From assembly GCF_011761495.1 (NCBI RefSeq), contig NZ_JAASRU010000010.1, positions 41,434 through 105,433 of the forward strand: a stretch of 64,000 bases of DNA, given 5' to 3'. The position numbers and the translations under genes were made by a program. Every line of letters starts with the position of its first letter. Position 1 is the first letter of the stretch. This DNA comes from Alkalibacillus almallahensis. GTDB lineage: Bacteria; Bacillota; Bacilli; Bacillales; Alkalibacillaceae. Positions 53,728 through 62,840 of this stretch are shown in pieces. The notes beneath the pieces were generated by a model. It made no database searches, had not been told where the DNA came from, and was given only the letters and a program-made list of their open reading frames with translations.

Positions 53728-53840
53728 AATTTCGTTTTCGCCGTATATGCTTTGTATTTCGTTGTATCGATTGGAAAAATCGCTGTATAAGGTCAGTTTT
53801 CGCCGTATATCAACTTAAAATCGCTGTATAAGTATATATT
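53728..53840. repeat. 20-21-nt phased repeats, family TCGCCGTATA (5 units)
   Basis: TCGCCGTATA, TCGTTGTATC, TCGCTGTATA, TCGCCGTATA and TCGCTGTATA start at 53738, 53759, 53780, 53800 and 53821. They lie between the convergent small ORF and the SASP gene, outside both terminators. Confidence 0.85.
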
Positions 53841-53891
53841 TTCCCTTGATTATTAGGCTTTTAATTGTGCTATTCGTTATCACAATAGAAA

Positions 53892-53921
53892 AGGAGGGTC
53901 TTATTTTAGTAAGACCCTCCT
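53892..53921 (-). terminator. Terminator after the SASP gene
   Basis: Stem AGGAGGGTCTTA/TAAGACCCTCCT with a minus-strand T run. Confidence 0.92.
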
Positions 53922-53947
53922 CATCCTATTCAATCCGTTTCTCATGG

Positions 53948-54154
53948 CTAGGCTTGTGGTCCGCCGCCCATTTGTTGTTCAGCCATTTGAACTAGGCGTT
54001 TTGTGATTTCACCGCCAACAGAGCCGTTTGAACGTGACGTTGAATCTGGTCCAAGCTGTACACCAAATTCTTGAGAGATTTCCGTTTTCATTTGATCTAA
54101 AGCTTGTGAAACACCAGGTACAACGAGTTGATTTGAATTGTTGTTTTGCGCCAT
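53948..54154 (-). CDS. sspB: Alpha/beta-type small acid-soluble spore protein
   Basis: A 68-residue SASP that coats and protects spore DNA. The GPR-protease site region is [15 protein letters not shown]; the second conserved block is [20 protein letters not shown]. An N-terminal Asn/Gln stretch is normal. Start 54154 follows AGGAGGTG. Nearness to yheB supports the sspB name, but alpha/beta SASPs are hard to tell apart. Confidence 0.95.
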   Translation of the reverse strand: MAQNNNSNQLVVPGVSQALDQMKTEISQEFGVQLGPDSTSRSNGSVGGEITKRLVQMAEQQMGGGPQA

Positions 54155-54219
54155 GTTGTTCACCTCCTGTGTAACCTTTATTGTAAACAGGAGGCTTTCA
54201 ATTATAACGGTAAATCTTG

Positions 54220-55611
54220 TTATTTTGCGTTAGGTTTTGTCATTTCTTTAGGATTAACAAGGCGATCAAATTCCTCACCCGAGAGCAGCCCTGTATCTTC
54301 CGCCGCTTCGCGCAATGTTTGATCATGCTCATGAGCGTGTTTGGCAATTTTTGCTGCGTTCTCATAACCAATATGAGGATTCAATGCAGTCACTAGCATA
54401 AGTGAATCGTTAACATTTTTATTAATTTCTTTTTCATTCGGTTCTAGTCCTACTAAACAGCGCTCGTCAAATGACTTCATGCTGTCACCAAGAAGTTGAC
54501 AAGATTGCAAGAAGTTATAAGCAATCATAGGTTTGAAAACGTTAAGTTCAAAGTTACCTTGGCTTGCTGCAACACCAATGGCAGCGTCATTACCCATTAC
54601 ATGTGTTGCAACCATCGTAATCGCTTCACTCTGTGTTGGATTAACTTTACCCGGCATAATTGAGCTTCCTGGTTCATTCGCTGGAATCTCAATTTCACCT
54701 ATACCACAGCGCGGGCCACTAGCAAGCCAGCGCACATCATTAGCAATCTTCATCACATCAGCTGCTAAACCTTTAAGTGCTCCATGTGTATGCACAAGTT
54801 CGTCGTGACTCGTTAAAGAATGGAATTTATTCGGTGCTGAGATGAATTCGCCATTCGTTTCGTCATTTATTTTATCTGCAACGACTTCAGCAAAATCAGG
54901 ATGAGCATTAATCCCTGTCCCAACAGCCGTTCCACCCAATGCAATTTCACGTACATATTTTAATGAATCATTGATCATGGATTCTGTTTTTTCTAACATA
55001 CGATGCCAACCACTAATTTCTTGTCCTAAAGTTAGTGGAGTTGCATCTTGTAAATGCGTACGGCCAATTTTCACAATGTCATAAAATGCATCAGATTTTT
55101 CTTTTAATGTGTTTTTCATCTGTATTAAAGCTGGTAATACGTGATCCTCAACCTTTTTAACGGCTGCGATATGTAATGCAGTCGGATACGTATCATTAGA
55201 ACTTTGTGATTTATTGACGTCATCATTCGGATGTAGACGTGTGTCTTTTCCTTGTTGTGCTAACCACTCATTCCCTACAAAAGCTAACACTTCGTTCATA
55301 TTCATATTCGATTGTGTCCCACTACCTGTTTGCCACACAACAAGTGGGAAATGGTCAAATAATTCCCCTGCTAATACACGATCAGCAGCATGTGCAATAG
55401 CATTAGCCTTATCCTGGTCTAATAAACCAAGTGATTCATTTGCCCGAGCAGCACTCTTTTTAAGAGTAGCAAAACCTTCAATAATTTCCTTTGGCATCGT
55501 TTCATTACCAATCGGGAAATTTTGTAAACTACGCTGCGTTTGTGCTCCCCAATACTTATCGGCTGGTACTTTCATTTCACCTAATGTATCGTGTTCAATA
55601 CGATATTCCAT
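54220..55611 (-). CDS. fumC: Class II fumarate hydratase
   Basis: A 463-residue TCA-cycle enzyme that converts fumarate to malate. Signature [13 protein letters not shown] (near residue 318) and the substrate loops [16 protein letters not shown] and [16 protein letters not shown] are intact. Start 55611 follows AAGGAGG; the longer frame from 55647 has no site. Confidence 0.97.
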   Translation of the reverse strand: MEYRIEHDTLGEMKVPADKYWGAQTQRSLQNFPIGNETMPKEIIEGFATLKKSAARANESLGLLDQDKANAIAHAADRVLAGELFDHFPLVVWQTGSGTQSNMNMNEVLAFVGNEWLAQQGKDTRLHPNDDVNKSQSSNDTYPTALHIAAVKKVEDHVLPALIQMKNTLKEKSDAFYDIVKIGRTHLQDATPLTLGQEISGWHRMLEKTESMINDSLKYVREIALGGTAVGTGINAHPDFAEVVADKINDETNGEFISAPNKFHSLTSHDELVHTHGALKGLAADVMKIANDVRWLASGPRCGIGEIEIPANEPGSSIMPGKVNPTQSEAITMVATHVMGNDAAIGVAASQGNFELNVFKPMIAYNFLQSCQLLGDSMKSFDERCLVGLEPNEKEINKNVNDSLMLVTALNPHIGYENAAKIAKHAHEHDQTLREAAEDTGLLSGEEFDRLVNPKEMTKPNAK

Positions 55612-55685
55612 GATTAGATCCTCCTTTAAATTTACGAACATAACCACTATTTATTATAAGCATTTTTTCTGTGAATTTAAACGAT

Positions 55686-56477
55686 TTACTCAACTAAACC
55701 ATAATATTCTTCCACTGTCACATCGGCCTCGTGAATTTCTGTCGCAATTGATTCTCCGAAATAACGTAAGTGCCAAGGTTCATAACCATAGCCTGTTATA
55801 TCACTCTTTCCTTCAGGATAACGAATGACAAAACCATATTTATGCGCATTATCTGCCACCCACTGTCCAGCTGCTGTGTTACCAAATGATTCTGTAAGAG
55901 CGTAATCATTTTGTGCTGTTGAAATATCCATTGTTAATCCTGTCTGATGTTCACTATGACCTGGTTGAGCGGAATATTGCAGGGCATGTTCACGACCGTT
56001 TCGATCAACATTAGAAGCAAATACTGCAGCTTGTGTTTGTTGAGAACGATAGCCTGAAATGCCAACTAATTGATGACCTTGCTGTTCAGCTGCTCGGAAT
56101 AAATCTTCGAGTGCTTTAGCGGCCTCAGCTCGCATATATTTGCGCTCATTATTCACAACATGAAACTCAACATTTGGTGTTGTTAAATCAGGTGGTTCAT
56201 AACCCTCTGGTAACTTCCGTTGCTTATTAACAACAACATCCATAGCCGTTGGTTCATCAACTACTTTTACATCCCCACCATTTGTTTCATTTGATTTTTG
56301 TTCTTCATTAGCTTCATTTGTTTCATCATCACCCGATAATTCAATATTGGATTTGTTTTCTAAGGCTTCTTCACTTGCTGCTACTTCTTGTCCTGTTTTT
56401 ACTTCGGATTCTGTTTGACATGCACTCATCACTCCAATGATGCATACCATACCAAAGATGCCTATAATACGTTTCAC
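55686..56477 (-). CDS. D-alanyl-D-alanine carboxypeptidase lipoprotein (VanY/M15B)
   Basis: A 263-residue lipoprotein (IGVMSAC, lipobox near residue 20) with an acidic linker to about 85 and an M15 peptidase domain. Zinc-site motifs are GHSEHQTGLTMDIS and YEPWHLRYFG, with SGYRSQQTQAAVF before. It trims peptidoglycan stem peptides at the cell surface. The GTG at 56477 is correctly spaced from AGGGGA; ATG 56483 is too close. Confidence 0.92.
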   Translation of the reverse strand: MKRIIGIFGMVCIIGVMSACQTESEVKTGQEVAASEEALENKSNIELSGDDETNEANEEQKSNETNGGDVKVVDEPTAMDVVVNKQRKLPEGYEPPDLTTPNVEFHVVNNERKYMRAEAAKALEDLFRAAEQQGHQLVGISGYRSQQTQAAVFASNVDRNGREHALQYSAQPGHSEHQTGLTMDISTAQNDYALTESFGNTAAGQWVADNAHKYGFVIRYPEGKSDITGYGYEPWHLRYFGESIATEIHEADVTVEEYYGLVE

Positions 56478-56605
56478 AATCATTCCCCTATCATTTTCTT
56501 TTTAAATTCAAATCACTCTTCAATGTTTTTTACATTGTTAAGTTTTGATTATTTACGACACAATTTTAACATACGTCATACAAATTCGTACTCATTTCAC
56601 AATAA

Positions 56606-56630
56606 AAAGCTGCCTAAAATCAGGCAGCTT
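56606..56630 (-). terminator. Terminator after the IDEAL protein gene
   Basis: Stem AAGCTGCCT/AGGCAGCTT, A-rich before and followed by T on the minus strand. Confidence 0.8.
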
Positions 56631-56646
56631 CTGAGTCCATTTCAGC

Positions 56647-56886
56647 TTATTTTACATATTTACCATACTGTTGGCTAAGTTCATTGAATGACTGAACATC
56701 GCCAGTGTCAAGCGCATCATTGATTTGTTCTTCAAGACGTTGTTTGTTAAAGGTGTAAGTTATTTCATCTAAGAATAGTCGTGATGCTAACTTAACCTCA
56801 TAAGGAATGTCACGATACGCTTTGAATGTCGTTTCACTTGGAAACTGATTTTTCACGAGTACATAAGAGGTAACTTGTTTTTTCAT
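56647..56886 (-). CDS. IDEAL domain protein
   Basis: A 79-residue protein. The C-terminal half (FNKQRLEEQINDALDTGDVQ to YGKYVK) is an IDEAL domain, a helical pair found at the end of YpiB and in small Bacillus proteins. AAGGGGG precedes the ATG. Role unknown. Confidence 0.85.
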   Translation of the reverse strand: MKKQVTSYVLVKNQFPSETTFKAYRDIPYEVKLASRLFLDEITYTFNKQRLEEQINDALDTGDVQSFNELSQQYGKYVK

Positions 56887-57025
56887 GGCCCCTTCCCCCT
56901 TACTCCTTTTTTCTATTATCCTAAATTTTTAAGATAATTGCAACAATTTTCTGAACCTTTAATGTAATTTATTCAAATTTTCTTTTCGCGTGTTAGGTTT
57001 TAACCAAATTTTTTAACTAAAAACA

Positions 57026-57055
57026 AGACCCTGATGTTTAAAAACATCAGGGTCT
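57026..57055 (-). terminator. Terminator after the acidic exported protein gene
   Basis: Stem AGACCCTGATGTTT/AAACATCAGGGTCT, 14 bp, with A/T-rich flanks. Confidence 0.88.
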
Positions 57056-57111
57056 AGCTTATTGGGAGAGAGGTGTTATATAGATACTTTGCCTAGCAAA
57101 GTGATCCGCGA

Positions 57112-58191
57112 TTATTTGCCATTCGGTCCGCCTTTTCCATTGCCTTTGCCTTTAGCTTTGCCCTTACCTTTTGCTTTTCCTTGGGCTTTGTTTTCTGAAG
57201 CTTTTTCTTTCTTTTCTTTCACAAATTCCGGCGGTCCTTGTTTACCTTTTTCTTCTTTTTGCTCTTTTTGTTCATCTTTTTCTTCATTTTCCTCATTTGT
57301 TTCCACTAATTGATTTTGTGTGACGTCACCTTTTGTTTCGTCTTGTTCTTCATCTGATTTAGTCTTTTCTTCTTGTGCTACTTCTTCATTTTCTTTATTA
57401 TCTTCAGTTCCATCATCGTTCTGTTCCTCTTCTGATGTGCCTTCATCGTTGTTTTGCTCTTCTTCAGTTGAGTCTTCTTGGTTATTTTCTTCTTTATTAT
57501 CAGTGGATTCATCTTGTTCACTGTTATCTTCTGCAAATTCATCAGTAATTTCATTTAACGATTCATATAATGATGCTAAACGATCGTCATCATATTTCGA
57601 TTCTAAACGCTCTAATGAACGCTCAATATTACGTTTTAGGGCCGCTTTAGCAACTGGGTTCTTCTTATCTTCCATTGCTGTTGCTAGAGACAATACATTT
57701 TGTCCAACTTGTTCTTCATCAGAAGATTCTTCCTCATCACTTTCTTCTTTCTCTTCTTCATTAGATGATTCGTCCTCTTCTTCTGTGCCTTCTTTATTGT
57801 TAGTTTCATCTGATTCTTCAGATTCCTCTGCTTGTCTTGCTTCCTCTAATACAGCTAAAACTTCGTTTAGTTTTGTCTGGGCTGTTTCGAGATCGCCTGA
57901 TTCATAAGCTTCATAAGCAGATTCAAGTTCTTCTACTGACCAAGCTAAAATGTCTTGAGCTAATTCAGTGTCTTCATTTTCGATGGCTTTCGACAATTCC
58001 TCAGATAGTTGTGTGTAATAAGTAAATAATTGCTCTTCAATTGCCTTTTCTTCCTTTTGTTCATCCTGGTCTTGTTCTGTTGTTTCAGAATCATCTACAC
58101 TTTCGTTCGCAAATGTGCCGATTGGAGATAGAAACAGAGCTCCCGTCAACGTTGCGGCTGATAATGAGTAGACAAAAGATTTCATTTTCAT
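57112..58191 (-). CDS. Exported, highly acidic protein with Gly/Lys tail (DUF5667-like)
   Basis: A 359-residue protein with a signal peptide (cleavage near SPIGTFA-NE, residue 28), two helical parts (about 45-115 and 160-210, LKRNIERSLERLESKYDDDR) of DUF5667 character, two long runs rich in Glu, Asp, Asn and Ser, and a basic tail of GKAKGKGKAKGKG type. Acid-rich exported proteins suit a salty habitat. The mixed acidic/basic layout could bind wall polymers or Ca ions, which is a guess. AAAGGATG precedes the ATG. Confidence 0.75.
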   Translation of the reverse strand: MKMKSFVYSLSAATLTGALFLSPIGTFANESVDDSETTEQDQDEQKEEKAIEEQLFTYYTQLSEELSKAIENEDTELAQDILAWSVEELESAYEAYESGDLETAQTKLNEVLAVLEEARQAEESEESDETNNKEGTEEEDESSNEEEKEESDEEESSDEEQVGQNVLSLATAMEDKKNPVAKAALKRNIERSLERLESKYDDDRLASLYESLNEITDEFAEDNSEQDESTDNKEENNQEDSTEEEQNNDEGTSEEEQNDDGTEDNKENEEVAQEEKTKSDEEQDETKGDVTQNQLVETNEENEEKDEQKEQKEEKGKQGPPEFVKEKKEKASENKAQGKAKGKGKAKGKGNGKGGPNGK

Positions 58192-58309
58192 GTGATCATC
58201 CTTTCTATGTATTATTACTTATACATTACGAAATTCGACCAATCATTATTGGGGGTTGTAAGAAAATTTATGCAATTTTATATATACTTTTTTTAATTTT
58301 ACATAAAAA

Positions 58310-58338
58310 AAACTTACTAGCTTGGGACTAGTAAGTTT
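58310..58338. terminator. Terminator after the GNAT gene
   Basis: Stem AAACTTACTAG/CTAGTAAGTTT with A/T runs on both sides. Confidence 0.85.
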
Positions 58339-58398
58339 TAGCAATTTTATTAAATTGTTCTCACAGCTTAATATTAAATCTTGTTATGAGCATAAAAT

Positions 58399-58941
58399 TT
58401 AAGACTTAGAATGTGAAGATTCCAAAAGTTGCTTTAACATCTGGAGATCATACCACCCATATGCCGTTTCTTCATAGGTACCCTTTCCAATCGTCACGTT
58501 TTCTGCCTCCATCGGCCGCGCACCCAAGCGCACATAAAATTCTCCATTCGGGTTATCGGTTAGGATCCACACGAGTAGCGATTGATAGCCGATCGTCTCA
58601 CATTCCTCTACAAAAGCACGTAGTAGTTCTTTTCCATAGCCACCACCTTGATAATCAGGTGACACGTATATATTATAAATTTCTCCTTCAACTTCTAAGT
58701 AATCTGTCCTTACTTTACCTCCTGCAATAAAGCCTACAATCTCTTCATATAACGTTTCTAGAACAAATACGTGATGATTCGTTTGTAATGCGGTCTCCCA
58801 CATAATCTTACGGTACTCAAATGACGTTATTTGTTGCAAATCATCTTGTTCAATGATCGGTTGATATGTTTCAATCCATGTTTGTTCATGAACCTTTGCA
58901 ATTTGTTCAGCATCTTCAACACGTGCTCGTCTTATGTTCAT
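58399..58941 (-). CDS. GNAT family N-acetyltransferase
   Basis: A 180-residue GNAT enzyme. The acetyl-CoA loop is YQGGGYGKELLRAF (near residue 98), preceded by EIYNIYVSPD; IRRARVEDAEQIAKVHEQTW is the typical N-terminal strand and helix. Substrate unknown. GAGTGAGGG precedes the ATG. It stands next to azlD but is separated by 19 nt, so one transcript is possible. Confidence 0.9.
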   Translation of the reverse strand: MNIRRARVEDAEQIAKVHEQTWIETYQPIIEQDDLQQITSFEYRKIMWETALQTNHHVFVLETLYEEIVGFIAGGKVRTDYLEVEGEIYNIYVSPDYQGGGYGKELLRAFVEECETIGYQSLLVWILTDNPNGEFYVRLGARPMEAENVTIGKGTYEETAYGWYDLQMLKQLLESSHSKS

Positions 58942-58960
58942 GAGTATCCCTCACTCTTTT

Positions 58961-59254
58961 TTAAAAAGTCAATAAAAATACGGTCGCAATTGCACCTAAC
59001 ACTGCAAAGATAACATTTACATTAAATAATGCAATAACAACAGCTATTAAACCTCCTGCTAAACCAATCCAAGGCTGATCTGGTATTACCGTTAGAATAC
59101 TAGGAAAAATCAAAGCCCCTAATGCTGCAAATGGAATCGCATTTAGCCAACGATTGAGCCAAGGGCGAAGTTGAACCTTCTCCATAATAAAAGCCGGAAT
59201 AAACCGAGGCACCATCGTCACAATCGCCATACCTATAATTGTTGCTATAATCAT
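58961..59254 (-). CDS. azlD: Branched-chain amino acid export subunit AzlD
   Basis: A 97-residue, four-helix small subunit. MVPRFIPAFI and WLNAIPFAALGALIFPSIL are typical of AzlD. Start overlaps the azlC stop (ATGA), so translation is coupled. With AzlC it exports branched-chain amino acids. Confidence 0.92.
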   Translation of the reverse strand: MIIATIIGMAIVTMVPRFIPAFIMEKVQLRPWLNRWLNAIPFAALGALIFPSILTVIPDQPWIGLAGGLIAVVIALFNVNVIFAVLGAIATVFLLTF

Positions 59255-59991
59255 GCCTCATCCTCCTTCATGACGACAATTCCAAGTAAACTTGCTAAGA
59301 TCGTTGAAATGACAATAGCCCAGCCTACTTCAACTGCAAGTATATTCATTAAAACATAATTAACACCCATTGCAGCTACTGCAATGATCCCAACACGCCA
59401 TTCTTTTTTAATCGATGGCACTAACAATCCTATAAACATTGCGTATAAAGCGATCCCCATACTGTCACTTAATGTTGCAGGTAGAGCATCACCTAATATA
59501 GCTCCTAAAAAGCTTCCAAACACCCATCCTATGTAAGCTATTAAAATTAAAGCTAAAAAATAAAAAGTACTATGTTCTTTCTTAGCTTCATGACCATTTA
59601 AGGATGATACGGCAAATGTTTCATCTGTTAAACCTAATGTTAACCCGAATTTCCATCGCATCGGAAACTCTCGAACCTTATTAATAAAGGACATACTCAT
59701 AATGAAATGACGAAAATTCAAAACGAATGTCGCAATGACAATTTGTACGAGCATAGCCCCTTGAGCAAACATATTTGCTGCCATGAATTGCGCTGCCCCT
59801 GCGAAGACTAAAACACTCATCATCGTTGTCTCAAATGTTGTTAAACCAGATTGTTGTGCTAAGACACCATAAGCAATCGCAATGGGTAAATAACCTAAAA
59901 AGATAGGAAATCCAGCAAAAGAACCACGCTTAATCGCTAGTAGTTTTGATTGTTCAACTCCCTCATCTGTCATCATTGATGTTTCCCCCAT
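59251..59991 (-). CDS. azlC: Branched-chain amino acid exporter AzlC
   Basis: A 246-residue membrane protein, the large subunit of the exporter. Family patterns are GSFAGFPIFLGYLPIAIAYG (near residue 23), FAGAAQFMAANMF and LGLTDETFAVSS. Start 59991 follows AGAAGGTG. It follows a BtuF-like gene by 19 nt. Confidence 0.93.
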   Translation of the reverse strand: MGETSMMTDEGVEQSKLLAIKRGSFAGFPIFLGYLPIAIAYGVLAQQSGLTTFETTMMSVLVFAGAAQFMAANMFAQGAMLVQIVIATFVLNFRHFIMSMSFINKVREFPMRWKFGLTLGLTDETFAVSSLNGHEAKKEHSTFYFLALILIAYIGWVFGSFLGAILGDALPATLSDSMGIALYAMFIGLLVPSIKKEWRVGIIAVAAMGVNYVLMNILAVEVGWAIVISTILASLLGIVVMKEDEA

Positions 59992-60010
59992 GTTGACACC
60001 TTCTCTCATC

Positions 60011-60805
60011 TTAATCTTTAGTTGGTTTGGGATAATGCGTCGGATGTAATAAGTAGGCAATTTTCTCTAAACCTTCTATTAATCGTGGTGATGGCCTGCA
60101 ATATAAATATTCCTCCAACACATGAATATTCTCGTTTTGAATCGCTGATAAGGTATTAGCTTGTTCCCGTTTTTTTATAATCGCTGGGTTCATCTTAGCT
60201 TCTTGAACACCAACCCATACCATACAAATGACATCAGGATCTCGCTCTAATACCTCTTCCCATTCTACTTGTACACTCGCCTGATCATAATCTTTGAAAA
60301 TGTTATAACCACCTGCTAATTCACTTATGTAAGATAACCAGTTTAGTTTGCCTGGTGTGAATAATGGTTTCGGCCACCATTCCCAATATAACGCTTTCGG
60401 ATATTTTATTTCCCGGGAAATGGCTCGATATTTGTCTAAGTGGGACTTAAATTGGTCATAAACTGTTTGTGCTTTAGCCTCTTTTCCTATTTCCTTCCCT
60501 ACTGTCAGTAAATCCTGTGCAATTTCGTCTAATGAATTAGGATCGAGAATAATATAAGGAATTTGAGCCTCATCTAGTTTTTCAATATTTCGTTCCATAC
60601 CAGGTACACTTAATGAAGCCAATACTAAATCTGGCTTCAATGCACGGACCGCTTCTATATCAATGTTTAAATCTCTTCCTACTCTAGGTAATTCATTGAC
60701 AGCTTCAGGCCAATCACTATCATCATCAACACCCACTAATTGATCAGTTGCTTCTAAATACGCTAAGATCTCCGTATTGCTGGGACAGATCGATACGAGT
60801 CGCAC
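60011..60805 (-). CDS. BtuF-like metal/cobalamin-receptor protein without signal peptide
   Basis: A 264-residue protein of the helical-backbone receptor fold (COG0614). The start RLVSICPSNTEILAYLEATD is the usual mature N-terminus of these binding proteins, but no signal peptide or lipobox precedes it and no in-frame extension carries one. It starts at GTG after GCGAGGTGG. It is grouped with azlCD rather than with a permease and ATPase. A cytoplasmic role is implied but unknown. Confidence 0.85.
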   Translation of the reverse strand: MRLVSICPSNTEILAYLEATDQLVGVDDDSDWPEAVNELPRVGRDLNIDIEAVRALKPDLVLASLSVPGMERNIEKLDEAQIPYIILDPNSLDEIAQDLLTVGKEIGKEAKAQTVYDQFKSHLDKYRAISREIKYPKALYWEWWPKPLFTPGKLNWLSYISELAGGYNIFKDYDQASVQVEWEEVLERDPDVICMVWVGVQEAKMNPAIIKKREQANTLSAIQNENIHVLEEYLYCRPSPRLIEGLEKIAYLLHPTHYPKPTKD

Positions 60806-60831
60806 ACAACCACCTCGCTTAAAATGTTAGA

Positions 60832-60861
60832 AAGGAGAGACTGAATTTTCAGTCTCTCCTT
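60832..60861 (-). terminator. Terminator after the chemoreceptor gene
   Basis: Stem AAGGAGAGACTG/CAGTCTCTCCTT with 6-nt loop; T-rich end on the minus strand. Confidence 0.88.
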
Positions 60862-60864
60862 CTA

Positions 60865-62655
60865 TTATAGCTTGAATTGTTGAACTTGGCTATTTAAGTC
60901 TTCTGCTAATTTCGTTAAATCATCAGTCGCCCGAGAAATTTCTTCCATCGAGCTATTCGTTTCTTCAACTGATGATGCTGTCTGTTCCACACCAGCAGCT
61001 GATTCTTCTGAAATCGATGCAATCTCCTCGACTGACTTATTCATCTCTTGACTATCATTTAATACATCTTTTAAGTTAGACGTAATCTCTTGAATTTGAC
61101 TCACGACATTATTAATAGCGTCGTTGATTTGAATAAAGGTCTGCTCTGTGTGTTTGATTTGCTCTGAGCCTTGTTCGACTTCTTGATAACCCGATTCTAA
61201 TGACTGAGTGACTTGTTTCGATTCTGTTTGTATAGAGCCAACAATACCTGTGATATCACCGACAGAATGGCTGACTTGCTCAGCTAATTTACGGACTTCA
61301 TCAGCAACAACTGCAAAACCTTTCCCGTGTTCACCTGCACGTGCCGCTTCAATCGCTGCATTCAATGCGAGTAGATTAGTTTGATCAGCAATATCCTCAA
61401 TCACTTGGACTAATTTAGAAATTTCGTTTGATTGTCGATCCAAACCTTTGACTTTCTCAACTGCATCTTCAACAATATGATGGATTTGACTCATTTGAGT
61501 AACCGACTCACTCATCATCGATCGACCCTCTTGTGTCATCTCTAACACTTCCTCTGAAGCGTGTGAAACATGTTCGCCACCATCATATGAAGCCTGTACT
61601 TTCCGTACTAATTGTTCCATCATTTCCGATAAAGCAGAAGCACTTTGGGCTTGGGTTTCAGTCCCAGACGAAAGTTCCTGCATAGTTGAAGCGATTTGTT
61701 CACTACCTTCGCTAACTTCTCGAGCCGATGCTGTCATAGCTTCCCCTTTATTGGTCACGGATTCAGAAGCAGTGGAAACACTTGAAATGATTTCACGTAA
61801 ATTCGATTTCATGGTATTAATCGACGATGCTAGTCTTCCTAGTTCATCATTTCCTTGATATTGCACATCTTCAACTGATAAATCACCTTCTGAAATTTGA
61901 TCAGCGACTTCAACAACAGAGTGTATATTTTTATTAACATTTCGACTAATTAAGACTAGTGCTATTATAGCAATAATTGCAGCAACAATAATCCCCGTCA
62001 CTAAAACTGTTTGAATCTCAAGCATAGCTGAGCGCGTATCATCAGCTGAAGCGCTAAAATCATTAATCACCATTTGACGAAGCTCGTCAATCATACCAGT
62101 CGTTTCAGTACGAATAGATTCAACTTTTGAACGACCACCTAATGCTGCTTGTTCGTCACGTTCACCAATAGCATAAACAATTTCTTCTTCAACAATATTC
62201 GTAATTTCTTCATTGTTCGTTAAAATTTGATCTAGAAGGCCTTGCTGTTCAGAACCTAGACGATTTCCAACATCTTCAGCTATAGCCACAAATTCCTCGT
62301 TCATACTACGATATTCATTAATATGGTCATTCGTTTTCAACATCACATAATCACTAATTCTAATATCTTTCCCACGAAATAGGGATTCCATTTCACCTAC
62401 TTCAATAGCTGCTTCACTTAATCCTACCTGTTCATTAATAGTCTGATCGGAATTGTAAGCTTGCATAAAAACAATTCCTGAAGCAATTGTGAACAGTAAT
62501 AAAGTAAATATAAGAACTAAACCATACTTCTTACCAATTGATAAATTAGAAAAAAATCTTGTTTTATGTATATCGCTTTCAGTTTCACGTTTCGATTGTT
62601 TTCGTCGCCTTCCTTTTTCAAGCCATTCTTCTCGCCATTTTTGTAACTTCCCCAT
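60865..62655 (-). CDS. Methyl-accepting chemotaxis protein
   Basis: A 596-residue receptor. A basic cytoplasmic head (1-44) precedes helix 1 (about 45-68). A four-helix-bundle sensor domain (69-210), helix 2 (about 213-236), a HAMP domain ([15 protein letters not shown], near 245) and the signalling domain follow. The hairpin tip [20 protein letters not shown] (near 428) is intact. The ligand is unknown. GGGGGAG precedes the ATG. Confidence 0.95.
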   Translation of the reverse strand: MGKLQKWREEWLEKGRRRKQSKRETESDIHKTRFFSNLSIGKKYGLVLIFTLLLFTIASGIVFMQAYNSDQTINEQVGLSEAAIEVGEMESLFRGKDIRISDYVMLKTNDHINEYRSMNEEFVAIAEDVGNRLGSEQQGLLDQILTNNEEITNIVEEEIVYAIGERDEQAALGGRSKVESIRTETTGMIDELRQMVINDFSASADDTRSAMLEIQTVLVTGIIVAAIIAIIALVLISRNVNKNIHSVVEVADQISEGDLSVEDVQYQGNDELGRLASSINTMKSNLREIISSVSTASESVTNKGEAMTASAREVSEGSEQIASTMQELSSGTETQAQSASALSEMMEQLVRKVQASYDGGEHVSHASEEVLEMTQEGRSMMSESVTQMSQIHHIVEDAVEKVKGLDRQSNEISKLVQVIEDIADQTNLLALNAAIEAARAGEHGKGFAVVADEVRKLAEQVSHSVGDITGIVGSIQTESKQVTQSLESGYQEVEQGSEQIKHTEQTFIQINDAINNVVSQIQEITSNLKDVLNDSQEMNKSVEEIASISEESAAGVEQTASSVEETNSSMEEISRATDDLTKLAEDLNSQVQQFKL

Positions 62656-62743
62656 CGTTACTCCCCCTTTTTTAGATCCACTTCTTTAATAATCCAAAAG
62701 TTCATTGAATAATGAATTTTCTAAATTCGACAATTCTTACTTA

Positions 62744-62772
62744 AGATTAGCATAGGGGGGTGTAATTGACAA
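62744..62772 (-). promoter_or_regulatory. Candidate SigA-type promoter of the chemoreceptor gene
   Basis: Minus-strand TTGTCA and TAATCT, 17-nt spacer, with an extended -10 (TGC before TAATCT). No SigD promoter was seen. Confidence 0.6.
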
Positions 62773-62840
62773 TGTTTTATGAGCATTTTTTCTTAAAATC
62801 CAAACAATGACCACAGGCTATTAGTCTTAGTGAATGACCA

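Noticed and set aside
57320..57907. Ser-rich open frame of 195 codons opposite the acidic exported protein
   Set aside because: It is the antisense of GAA/GAT-rich codons, which reads as Ser/Phe; no start site.
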